A program made the position numbers and the translations under genes. Below the pieces are notes generated by a model, which was given only the letters and a program-made list of their open reading frames with translations, made no database searches and had not been told where the DNA came from. 20,056 nucleotides of DNA from Balneolaceae bacterium. Its GTDB lineage: Bacteria; Bacteroidota; Rhodothermia; Balneolales; Balneolaceae. The stretch is taken from assembly GCA_021767245.1 (NCBI GenBank), contig JAASTO010000025.1:1-20056 (forward strand), read 5' to 3'. Below, piece after piece: positions 1-6,228 of this stretch (its first letter is position 1; the number at the start of each line of letters is the position of its first letter).

Positions 1-167
1 TCTACCAACTCAAGAACCCAAGTGACTTTTTGCGCGTGCTTGGATGGCAAAGAGTCCAAAAACTCTTTAACCGGTATTTTACCTATTTGGGTTTTATAAA
101 ACTTGATTACTTTCACAAAACAAATGTTAACAATTATGTTAACTTAATCAAGGATTATTTATTGTGA
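1..167 (+). CDS. 3' end of an unrecognised protein (partial)
   Basis: The frame beginning at base 3 is open from the window edge to a TGA at 165-167, giving at least 54 residues without an in-frame start. The peptide is rich in aromatic and basic residues (it includes RYFTYLGFIKLDYF and ends NLIKDYLL), and the DNA is AT-rich. I do not recognise the family, so no function is offered. It could be the C-terminus of a real gene that begins upstream of the window, or a chance open frame. The sequence immediately after the stop is non-coding and leads into the inverted repeat at 205-380. Confidence 0.4.
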   Translation, partial: YQLKNPSDFLRVLGWQRVQKLFNRYFTYLGFIKLDYFHKTNVNNYVNLIKDYLL

Positions 168-204
168 GGGAGAGGCGAGACACGTCCGCTTATACTGCAA
201 ATTA

Positions 205-380
205 ATTACCCTCGTTCCGGCAGCTCTGCCTCCAACTATATATAATTAAGGACACATAAGGCGTCTATAACCCGAATCACCGCTCTGTACGTTCCGGTTC
301 AGTCATTTAAAAACTATGTGTTATGTGAAGCGGAGCCTCGATAGGACATCACTGAGAAGAGCCGCCGTTACGAGGGTAAT
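205..380. repeat. Long imperfect inverted repeat (23-bp arms) upstream of the toxin-antitoxin operon
   Basis: Arms 205-227 and 358-380 are complementary at 20 of 23 positions. The outer 11 bp are perfect (ATTACCCTCGT against ACGAGGGTAAT). Further complementarity lies inside or overlapping: CACATAA near 254-260 with TTATGTG at 321-327, TCCGCTT at 185-191 with AAGCGGA at 328-334, and a small hairpin GGCAG/CTGCC at 219-230. No ORF fills the interior. It could be a MITE-like remnant, a recombination site, or a structured leader. It does not carry clean integron attC core boxes. Together with 381-425 it occupies the gene-free stretch between the partial ORF and higB. Confidence 0.55.
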
Positions 381-425
381 CCGAATGAAATGCTTGATAA
401 GTACCCGCCTGTGATATTGCTTATT

Positions 426-443
426 TATGTCAAATTCGACATA
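426..443. promoter_or_regulatory. Palindromic operator for the toxin-antitoxin operon
   Basis: An 18-bp palindrome (TATGTC, AAATTC, GACATA) has a single mismatched pair and ends 7 bp before the toxin start codon. HigA-type antitoxins with an Xre HTH normally autorepress by binding such palindromes at the operon promoter, so this is the likely autoregulatory site. Position and symmetry are directly seen; binding is inferred. Confidence 0.6.
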
Positions 444-450
444 TTAAATT

Positions 451-780
451 ATGTCTGAAAATGATAAACCATTGGTTTGGGTTCAGGGAGAAGTAAAGTC
501 TCCGCCTTTCTCTTCAGATGCCAGAATAAAAGCTGGTTTTCTACTAAGAAGGCTTCAAAAAGGAGATGAAATAGAAATGCCGAATTCCAGGCCAATGCCA
601 TCGATTGGAAAGAACTGCCATGAACTTCGCGTTAACGACAAAGATAAAACGTGGCGTATTATCTATTTCATCGATGAAGATGCCATTGTCATATTGGAAG
701 TGTTCGCGAAGAAAACACAAAAGACCCCACAGGAAGTCATTGATGTTTGCAAAAAGCGTCTGACTCGTTACAAACAGTAG
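451..780 (+). CDS. higB: RelE/HigB-like toxin (phage Gp49-like family)
   Basis: The 109-residue protein fits the Gp49-like HigB toxin family of the RelE/ParE superfamily. Members are ribosome-dependent mRNA interferases neutralised by an Xre-type antitoxin. Visible family features are the LLRRLQKGDE stretch, PMPSIGKNCHELRV around residues 49-62, WRIIYFID around 68-75, and VFAKKTQKTP at about 84-93, which is the characteristic C-terminal pattern. Length is normal for the family. The gene precedes the antitoxin by 18 bp, the toxin-first order typical of higBA. There is no clear Shine-Dalgarno before the ATG, and an 18-bp palindrome sits immediately upstream. Activity is inferred from the family. 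Confidence 0.85.
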   Translation: MSENDKPLVWVQGEVKSPPFSSDARIKAGFLLRRLQKGDEIEMPNSRPMPSIGKNCHELRVNDKDKTWRIIYFIDEDAIVILEVFAKKTQKTPQEVIDVCKKRLTRYKQ

Positions 781-798
781 TTAAGCAAAGGAAATATC

Positions 799-1125
799 AT
801 GGATAAGAAGAAACGACAACAAATGGAACAAAAAGGATTTCAGGTAGGATCTGCCGCAGAATTTTTGGAACTGACACCTGAAGAAGAGGCCTACATTGAC
901 ATTCGTCTGGCTATCAGTAATTTCGTAAAAAACCAACGTACGAAAAGTGGATGGACCCAGGAACAACTTGCTCGGGGAATCGGGTCAAGCCAATCACGCA
1001 TTGCCAAAATTGAAGGTGGTGATCCTGGTATTTCAATTGACCTGATGATAAAAGCACTTCTTAGGCTTGGAACATCAAAAAAACAAATAGGAGAGCTGTT
1101 AGAAGGAGAGTTGGAAACAATCTGA
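799..1125 (+). CDS. higA: HigA-like antitoxin, Xre-family HTH regulator
   Basis: The 108-residue protein has a central helix-turn-helix of the Cro/CI (Xre) type at about residues 39-93, with WTQEQLARGIGSSQSRIAKIE as the turn and recognition helices. In this family the antitoxin binds and inhibits the cognate toxin and represses the shared promoter. The charged N-terminal 35 residues (MDKKKRQQMEQKG and following) are probably the toxin-contacting or flexible part; this is inferred. An AAAGGA run about 10 bases before the ATG is a plausible ribosome site. It is co-transcribed with the upstream toxin (18-bp gap). After the stop, 190 bp hold no gene, only hairpins, before the end of mnmE. Confidence 0.85.
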   Translation: MDKKKRQQMEQKGFQVGSAAEFLELTPEEEAYIDIRLAISNFVKNQRTKSGWTQEQLARGIGSSQSRIAKIEGGDPGISIDLMIKALLRLGTSKKQIGELLEGELETI

Positions 1126-1204
1126 TTCTATAAGGGTACTAAACGACTCAGCATTTAACTAAACTGTCAGATTCTGTCGTGTCTACTTCAGATAAACTAA
1201 GAGA

Positions 1205-1294
1205 AAGAATGGATTTACTAGGTTAAGTCTCAGCGATACGATTCCTCCTTATTGCAGTACTCTTCACTGCAATACCTCATGGATGTCCATTCTT
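1205..1294. repeat. Nested inverted repeats in the gap between higA and mnmE
   Basis: Outer arms of 9 bp (AAGAATGGA at 1205-1213, TCCATTCTT at 1286-1294) enclose an 8-bp perfect hairpin, ATTGCAGT (1251-1258) with ACTGCAAT (1266-1273), loop 7 nt. There is no strong U-tract on either side, so this is not a convincing intrinsic terminator. It may be a structured spacer or a scar of the toxin-antitoxin insertion. The rest of 1126-1315 shows nothing recognisable. Confidence 0.4.
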
Positions 1295-1305
1295 GGTATA
1301 GTGGA

Positions 1306-1340
1306 ATTAGAAAATCTACTTCCCGATACAAAAGCGGGAA
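1306..1340 (-). terminator. Possible terminator overlapping the end of mnmE
   Basis: On the minus strand a 6-bp stem, TTCCCG (1335-1340 read in reverse) with CGGGAA (1320-1325), spans the last codons of mnmE, including the conserved Cys-Ile-Gly-Lys end. It is followed by GATTTTCT just after the stop. The stem is short and the U-run modest, so the call is tentative. Confidence 0.35.
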
Positions 1341-2689
1341 AATATGCTGTCCAGCACATCTTCGTTGGTGATCTCTCCGGTTATGGTGCCTAGTTCCTTC
1401 AGGGCTGCCCGGAGGTCAATGGAGAGGAAGTCGCCGGTCATATCCATGGCTAAACCACGAAGGGCTGATCTGACGTGCTCTTTGGTTTTCTGCAGGGCAT
1501 CCCGATGGCGGGTGGAGGTAACCAGTAAACTTGACGCGTCGTAATGTTTGTTCTCCAGGGCCCGGTCTTTCAGGAGCTGCTTCAATTCTTTGATCTTTTC
1601 TCCTTCAAGTGCTGAGATCTTCAGGTCGAATTCTGTCCGCCATTCCTCATCAGTCTCGATGTCTGCTTTGGTGCCGATCAAAATGAAGGGGGTATCTTTG
1701 GCGCGGGATTGAAAGTCAGCGATCTCCTTGCGCTCTTCATCACTAAACGGCTGTGAAAGATCTTTGAGGTAGATCACCAGGTCTGCCTGCTCAAAAGCTT
1801 TTTGGGAACGCTTAACCCCTTCGGCTTCCACGATGTCTTCTGTTTCCCGCAGGCCGGCCGTATCAATGAGTTTGAACAGCAGTCCGTCATAGCTCCAGTC
1901 AGCATCGATGGTATCGCGGGTGGTGCCGGCAATTTCCGTGACAATGGCCCGGTCGCTGCCAACCAGGGTATTCAGCAGTGTGGACTTCCCGGCGTTGGGC
2001 CGGCCAATGAGTACGGTCTTCACGCCGTCTTTCACCAATCGACCGGTTTCATAGGTTTCCAATAAGTCGGTGATCTCCGAGTCCAGATCCTCAAGCAGTT
2101 TTTGCAGCTGTTCTTTGTTGGCGAATTCAACATCTTCCTCAATAAAGTCGAGTTCAAGCTCGATCATGGCAGTAACATCAATGATCTGCTGCCTGAATTT
2201 TTTGATGTGTTCACCCAATCGACCCTCCAATTGCTGATGGGCAGCATCCACGGCTTTGGAACTTTTAGCGTGTATCAGGTCGGCCACGGCCTCGGCCTGA
2301 TCTAGATCAAGTTTGCCATTGAGAAAGGCACGCTGAGTAAACTCCCCCGGTTCGGCAGACCTGACGCCAAGTGACAAAATGGTTTCAAGCACCGTTTGGG
2401 TGACAAGCACTCCGCCATGGCAGGATATCTCCACAGTTTCCTCGCCGGTGTAAGAACGGGGGGAGTGAAATAAGGTGACCAACACCTCATCCACGGGAAA
2501 TCCGTCTTTGTTCACGATCTTTCCAAAATGAACCGTATGAGATGTTTGCTGAGTCAGGTCCTTTCCCTGAAAGGCTTTGTTAACCGTGGCGATCGCATCC
2601 CGGCCGGAAACCCGGATCACGGCAATACCGCCTTCCCCAACCGGGGTAGCAATGGCCGCAATGGGTGATTTTTGAGTGATGTCTGTCAT
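1316..2689 (-). CDS. mnmE: tRNA uridine-5-carboxymethylaminomethyl(34) synthesis GTPase MnmE
   Basis: With MnmG, MnmE installs the cmnm5 group on the wobble uridine of certain tRNAs, using a methylene-tetrahydrofolate-derived carbon, in the cytoplasm. The 457-residue product has the N-terminal folate-binding domain (residues 1-120, starting SPIAAIATPVGEGGIAVIR and containing AEPGEFTQRAF at 112-122), a helical domain, an inserted Ras-like G domain (P-loop GRPNAGKS at 229-236, GTTRDT at 255-260, DTAG at 276-279), and the C-terminal FCIGK with catalytic Cys454. The G4 motif reads TKAD (340-343) rather than the usual NKxD. The start at 2689 is chosen because homologues begin just before the SPIAAIATP motif. 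The in-frame ATG at 2731 falls inside a 44-bp palindrome. Length is normal. It is transcribed alone, away from the outer-membrane gene. Confidence 0.96.
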   Translation of the reverse strand: MTDITQKSPIAAIATPVGEGGIAVIRVSGRDAIATVNKAFQGKDLTQQTSHTVHFGKIVNKDGFPVDEVLVTLFHSPRSYTGEETVEISCHGGVLVTQTVLETILSLGVRSAEPGEFTQRAFLNGKLDLDQAEAVADLIHAKSSKAVDAAHQQLEGRLGEHIKKFRQQIIDVTAMIELELDFIEEDVEFANKEQLQKLLEDLDSEITDLLETYETGRLVKDGVKTVLIGRPNAGKSTLLNTLVGSDRAIVTEIAGTTRDTIDADWSYDGLLFKLIDTAGLRETEDIVEAEGVKRSQKAFEQADLVIYLKDLSQPFSDEERKEIADFQSRAKDTPFILIGTKADIETDEEWRTEFDLKISALEGEKIKELKQLLKDRALENKHYDASSLLVTSTRHRDALQKTKEHVRSALRGLAMDMTGDFLSIDLRAALKELGTITGEITNEDVLDSIFSRFCIGK

Positions 2690-2713
2690 GTCGCTAAGAT
2701 AGGCAGATTGAAA

Positions 2714-2757
2714 TGAAAACCGTAGGGGCAATTCATGAATTGCCCCTACGGTTTTCA
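2714..2757. repeat. Perfect 44-bp palindrome (REP/mobile-palindrome type)
   Basis: Bases 2714-2757 read identically on both strands with no unpaired base. Each half is TGAAAACCGTAGGGGCAATT plus CA, and the centre is ATTCATGAAT. It sits 24 bp upstream of mnmE and 48 bp upstream of the divergent outer-membrane gene. Similar GTAGGGGCAATTCATGAATT palindromes are, from memory, scattered in many bacterial genomes in the manner of RAYT-associated REP sequences. Here it could be a mobile scar, a cruciform, or a hairpin in either transcript. Translated, it yields the spurious leader MKTVGAIHELPLR, which explains a false upstream start for the next gene. Confidence 0.9.
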
Positions 2758-2805
2758 GGCAAAATATGTACCTTGGTTCGAAACAAACTCAATAATTTCA
2801 ATCCT

Positions 2806-3540
2806 ATGAAGAAGACCCTATCTGTTATACTACTGCTATTTTTTGGTTTTAACCTGGTGCAGGCCCAGAATTACTCACCGGACCGCCCGGGCATTGGCAA
2901 CGGATCTTTTATCATCCCTCAAGGCATGCTTGGCTTTGAGGCAGGAGTACAATTCAGTAATACCGACCTTAATAAACAATTTGACGTGGGGCAGCTTGTG
3001 CTGCGTTATGGGATCAACGAAAAGTTAGAATTCCGCGCTCTGTTGGGATCTTTCACAACAGTTGATGCAGAACAAATAGGAGGAAGCACCTCGTACACAG
3101 GTATTCAGGATATGGGGGTCGGGTTCAAGTATAATCTGTATCGTGGGGATGCCTCGACCCTGTCCGCTTTGGCTGAGGTGAGCCTGCCATTTGGGACCGA
3201 AGAATTCACGAGTGATGAAACGGTTCCTTCCATCGGAGTCCTTGCGGATCATGCCTTAAATGAGAGCTTGAGTATTTCCTCTAATCTCGGATACAGTTTT
3301 AGCGTTGGCAATGTAAATGACAGCTGGTTGTTCACATTGACCCCCGGGTTTATGATCTCAGAAAGCATGAACGGATATTTTGGTTATGCCGGGAATTATT
3401 ACGGAAATTTTGAGCAGCACTGGGTGGAAGGTGGAATGACCTACGGACTCGAAAGTGGTACTCAGCTGGACCTGAATTTTGGATATGACACTGAAAATGA
3501 GATTGCATTCATAGGGATCGGTTTTGCAAAGTCGTTTTGA
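2806..3540 (+). CDS. Secreted outer-membrane beta-barrel protein (transporter-like, MetA-pathway-type family)
   Basis: The 244-residue protein starts with a signal peptide, MKKTLSVILLLFFGFNLVQA, probably cleaved before Gln21. The mature start, NYSPDRPGIGNGSFIIPQG, has the DRP...G...IPQG pattern seen in the small putative OM transporters of the phenol-degradation MetA type (PF13557-like). After that come alternating short strands (LRYGINEKLEFRALLG, SISSNLGYSFSVG), ending IGFAKSF with the terminal Phe typical of barrels assembled by BamA. It would sit in the outer membrane; its substrate is unknown. The start at 2806 is set by the signal peptide, since a longer open frame begins inside the palindrome. 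It is probably monocistronic. An inverted repeat after the stop separates it from the convergent regulator. Confidence 0.7.
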   Translation: MKKTLSVILLLFFGFNLVQAQNYSPDRPGIGNGSFIIPQGMLGFEAGVQFSNTDLNKQFDVGQLVLRYGINEKLEFRALLGSFTTVDAEQIGGSTSYTGIQDMGVGFKYNLYRGDASTLSALAEVSLPFGTEEFTSDETVPSIGVLADHALNESLSISSNLGYSFSVGNVNDSWLFTLTPGFMISESMNGYFGYAGNYYGNFEQHWVEGGMTYGLESGTQLDLNFGYDTENEIAFIGIGFAKSF

Positions 3541-3565
3541 TCGATTCACCGTAAAATGTGTTGGA

Positions 3566-3594
3566 AAGGGCGGGCGGGGTTCGCCCTTATTTAT
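3566..3594. terminator. Intrinsic terminator between the OM gene and the convergent regulator
   Basis: A 7-bp GC-rich stem, AAGGGCG (3566-3572) with CGCCCTT (3582-3588), is followed by TATTTATT on the plus strand. It lies between two convergent stops (3540 and 3591) and most plausibly terminates the plus-strand outer-membrane gene. Confidence 0.55.
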
Positions 3595-4358
3595 TGTGAG
3601 GCTGTTGTAACCTGAATACCCATTTCTTCCAGCTTCTTGACGGTATCTGATGGGATGCCATCGTCTGTTATTATGTGCTGAACCTGATCTAAGGCACATA
3701 TTCGGCTAAATCCGCGCTTACCAAATTTAGTATGATCTGCCACTACCACGGTATATTGAGCCACTTCTATAAATTTTTGATTGAGGCTTGCTTCCATAAG
3801 GTTAGAAGTCGTGAGGCCATGATCGAGATCGATGCCATCCACACCCAGGAACAGGATGCCACAGGTAATACCGTTTAGGAATTCTTCGGCATAAGGACCT
3901 ACTACAGAAGTGGAGCTTGGGCGAAGTTGCCCGCCTAACTGAAGGATCTCTACATTTTCGTGATGTGAGAGTTCAAGTGAGACATTCAAAGCAGAGGTGA
4001 TCACATTTAATCTGTGGTCCGATTTTATTTGCCTTGCAACGGCCAGAATAGTAGTCCCCGAGGCAAGAATGATGGAGTCGTTTTCTCCGATCAATTTGAC
4101 CGCTTCTTTGGCGATAGCATTTTTTTCACCCGATCGTATCTTGGCCTTTTCAGAAACCGGGCGGTCGCTTGTATAAGGATTGGTCTGCGTGGCCCCACCG
4201 TGTGTTCTGAATAAAAGTCCTTTTTCTTCAAGTATCCTCAGGTCTTTTCGTATGGTTACTTCAGAGACTTCCAGGTCGTTACTGAGATGCTGAACATTGA
4301 CCTTTCCATTCTCTTTCAATTCATTAAGTATAATTTCGTGTCTTTCCGCTACAGTCAT
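3591..4358 (-). CDS. glpR: DeoR-family transcriptional regulator, probable glycerol-3-phosphate repressor
   Basis: The 255-residue protein has a DeoR N-terminal winged HTH (residues 1-57): VSEVTIRKDLRILEEKG at 31-47 then RTHGGA at 51-56, the family signature. The C-terminal DeoRC sugar-phosphate-sensing domain shows LASGTT (98-103), LGGQLR (141-146), LGVDGID (171-177) and KFGK (211-214). Such proteins are repressors released by a phosphorylated sugar. Divergent placement from glpD-glpK-glpF makes glycerol-3-phosphate the likely inducer, as for E. coli GlpR. The start at 4358 gives MTVAERHEIIL, the usual N-terminus; an upstream ATG at 4391 falls within its own promoter. Repeated CGAAA/TTTCG motifs in the divergent region are candidate operators. 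Family certain, ligand inferred. Confidence 0.82.
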   Translation of the reverse strand: MTVAERHEIILNELKENGKVNVQHLSNDLEVSEVTIRKDLRILEEKGLLFRTHGGATQTNPYTSDRPVSEKAKIRSGEKNAIAKEAVKLIGENDSIILASGTTILAVARQIKSDHRLNVITSALNVSLELSHHENVEILQLGGQLRPSSTSVVGPYAEEFLNGITCGILFLGVDGIDLDHGLTTSNLMEASLNQKFIEVAQYTVVVADHTKFGKRGFSRICALDQVQHIITDDGIPSDTVKKLEEMGIQVTTASQ

Positions 4359-4379
4359 GATGAGTGCTATTATTTCTTT

Positions 4380-4411
4380 CAAATATACCATTTAAGGGTT
4401 TGTTGGACAAA
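4380..4411 (-). promoter_or_regulatory. Predicted glpR promoter (Bacteroidota type)
   Basis: Read on the minus strand, TTTG (4408-4411) is followed after 20 nt by TATATTTG (4380-4387), matching the Bacteroidota -33/-7 consensus TTTG-N19/20-TAnnTTTG. The -33 box is overlapped by an inverted repeat GTTTGT-TGG-ACAAAC at 4398-4412, which could be an autoregulatory site. The start codon lies about 22 bp downstream of the -7 box. Confidence 0.6.
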
Positions 4412-4533
4412 CATACTCTTAAACGAAACTAAAAGAAAGAAATTTATTTGTTGTGAGATCTGCTTCAAAGCATTAAAAATGCATTTAAATGCAATTTATG
4501 CAGTTATTTGATCAATAATAGGTGATTTAATTA

Positions 4534-4604
4534 ATTTCGAAATATTATATTTGCATTTCGATTTCTTTTGTTTAAATTAATAAAAGAACAAAACGAAATA
4601 TTAT
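4534..4604 (+). promoter_or_regulatory. Predicted glpD promoter with candidate GlpR operator motifs
   Basis: A perfect -7 element, TATATTTG, lies at 4546-4553 (TAnnTTTG), about 50 bp before the glpD ATG; no good -33 TTTG is seen at the right distance. It is flanked by the palindrome ATTTCGAAAT (4534-4543) and CATTTCGATTTC (4554-4565). The 11-bp direct repeat CGAAATATTAT occurs at 4538-4548 and again at 4594-4604, the second copy running into the start codon. A further AAACGAAAC is at 4421-4429. Clustered TTTCG/CGAAA motifs around a promoter suit a DeoR-family repressor. No Shine-Dalgarno is present. Confidence 0.55.
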
Positions 4605-6210
4605 GAATACTATGAAACGTCAAGAATTGATACAAACAATTGAAGAGAAAGGATCAGAAGAGTGGGACCTGATCATCATTGGTGGCGGTGCAACCGGTTT
4701 AGGAGTAGCCCTGGATGCCGTAAGCAGAGGTTATAAGGCGCTTTTACTTGAACAGTCTGATTTCTCGAAGGGAACATCAAGCCGGAGTACTAAGCTGGTT
4801 CATGGTGGTGTAAGATATCTGGCGCAAGGAGATATAGCATTGGTGAGGGAAGCACTGCGCGAACGGGGACTTCTTAAAAAGAATGCACCACATCTCGTGC
4901 AAAATGAAATATTTGTGATCCCGGGCTACAGGTGGTGGACTAAGTATTACTACACTATTGGGCTCACCATGTATGACCTACTATCCGGAAAATTAAGTTT
5001 GGGTCGCTCCATGCCGATCTCTAAAAATGAAACCGTTCGGAGGTTGCCCACTATCAACCAGAAGGGTTTGCGGGGCGGGGTGATCTATCATGACGGGCAG
5101 TTTGATGATTCCAGATTGTCAGTCAACCTGGTTCAAACCATAATTGAAAATGGTGGAGTTGCTGTTAACTATGCAGAAGTTACCGGACTGATCAAGGACG
5201 GAGAAAAGGTAGCCGGGTTAAATATGAAAGATCTTGAATCCGGTAAAACCTATGCATTGAAGGGAAAATCTGTGATCAACGCTACCGGAGTTTTTGTAGA
5301 TGAGATCATGAAAATGGATAAGGATGAGCACAAGGAAATGGTGCGACCAAGTCAGGGTGTACACTTAGTTCTTAATAAAGAATTTCTCCCCGGCGAAGAT
5401 GCTATTATGATACCAAAAACAGATGATGGACGCGTGTTGTTTGCCGTTCCATGGCACGATAAGATCGTTTTGGGTACAACCGATACTCCATTGGATGAAC
5501 ACAGCCTAGAGCCGGTTGCTTTAGAAGAAGAGATTGAATTTATTTTAAAAACCGCACAGAAGTATCTGGCCAAAAAACCAACCCGTAAAGATGTAAAAAG
5601 CATATTTGCCGGATTGCGTCCCCTGGCGGCTCCAAAAGAGGGAGATACCAAAACCAAGGAAATTTCGAGAAGTCATAAACTGATTGTCTCAGAATCAGGC
5701 CTGATCACTATTACCGGGGGTAAATGGACCACATTCAGGAAAATGGGTGAGGATACCGTTGATAAAGCAGAATCGGTGTCAGGGATCGGAAAAAGAAGGT
5801 CTACAAGTGAAGAGATGAAGATCCACGGTCATGAAACGAGTACCGACTTTGAAGATCCGTTATACTTTTATGGTTCAGACAAAGAAGAAGTTATAGCTTT
5901 AGCCGAAGCGGACGATGTTTTAAAGGAAAAACTTCATGAAGATTATGAACATATTAAGGCAGAAGTTATTTGGGCTGCAAGGTATGAAATGGCCAGAACG
6001 GTAGAAGATGTTCTGGCACGCCGTATTAGAATGCTGTTTCTGGATGCCAAAGCAGCCATTGATATGACTCCTGCTGTAGCAGAATTGATGGCAAAGGAAT
6101 TGGGTCACGATCAGGCATGGGCTGAAAATCAGATTCAGGAATTCACCAAAGTTGCCAACCGATATTTGTTAGAGAAATACGAACCAAAGGAATTAGTAAT
6201 TAAAAACTAA
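4603..6210 (+). CDS. glpD: Aerobic-type glycerol-3-phosphate dehydrogenase (FAD)
   Basis: It oxidises sn-glycerol-3-phosphate to dihydroxyacetone phosphate, passing electrons through FAD to the quinone pool at the inner face of the cytoplasmic membrane. The 535-residue protein carries the FAD Rossmann motif IIGGGATG (25-32) after a short N-terminal extension, then GTSSRSTKLVHGGVRYL (57-73), SIFAGLRPL (333-341) and TGGKWTTFR (371-379), all typical of the GlpD/DAO family. A C-terminal DAO_C helical domain covers about 400-525. Length suits single-subunit GlpD. It heads an operon with glpK 18 bp downstream and is probably repressed by the divergent DeoR regulator. A second ATG three codons in (MKRQ) is an alternative start; neither has a Shine-Dalgarno. 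Confidence 0.95.
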   Translation: MNTMKRQELIQTIEEKGSEEWDLIIIGGGATGLGVALDAVSRGYKALLLEQSDFSKGTSSRSTKLVHGGVRYLAQGDIALVREALRERGLLKKNAPHLVQNEIFVIPGYRWWTKYYYTIGLTMYDLLSGKLSLGRSMPISKNETVRRLPTINQKGLRGGVIYHDGQFDDSRLSVNLVQTIIENGGVAVNYAEVTGLIKDGEKVAGLNMKDLESGKTYALKGKSVINATGVFVDEIMKMDKDEHKEMVRPSQGVHLVLNKEFLPGEDAIMIPKTDDGRVLFAVPWHDKIVLGTTDTPLDEHSLEPVALEEEIEFILKTAQKYLAKKPTRKDVKSIFAGLRPLAAPKEGDTKTKEISRSHKLIVSESGLITITGGKWTTFRKMGEDTVDKAESVSGIGKRRSTSEEMKIHGHETSTDFEDPLYFYGSDKEEVIALAEADDVLKEKLHEDYEHIKAEVIWAARYEMARTVEDVLARRIRMLFLDAKAAIDMTPAVAELMAKELGHDQAWAENQIQEFTKVANRYLLEKYEPKELVIKN

Positions 6211-6228
6211 AACTAACCAACTGTCACT

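Noticed and set aside
205..380. Reading the long inverted repeat as an integron attC.
   Set aside because: Its ends are ATTACCC/GGGTAAT, not RYYYAAC/GTTRRRY, and no good internal core boxes are found.
781..966. Minus-strand open frame opposite the antitoxin gene.
   Set aside because: Fully overlapped by higA, which has clear HTH homology; the reverse frame shows no family features.
1153..1228. Possible integron attC site: ATTTAAC (1153-1159) and GTTAAGT (1222-1228) match the R''/R' box consensus about 76 bp apart, after a toxin-antitoxin gene pair typical of cassettes.
   Set aside because: The intervening L boxes do not pair convincingly (only a 5-bp ATTCT match at equal depth), no integrase is seen, and two such 7-mers can arise by chance in AT-rich DNA. 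A covariance-model attC search would decide.
2690..2731. Upstream mnmE start at 2731.
   Set aside because: It lies inside the palindrome, and MnmE homologues begin just before the SPIAAIATP motif, which fits 2689.
2713..2805. Upstream start that would extend the outer-membrane protein by 31 residues.
   Set aside because: The extension is the translated palindrome (MKTVGAIHELPLR) plus non-coding sequence; the signal peptide starts at 2806.
3358..3699. Minus-strand open frame across the OM gene end and the regulator end.
   Set aside because: It crosses a terminator and two better-supported genes in other frames, with no recognisable motif.
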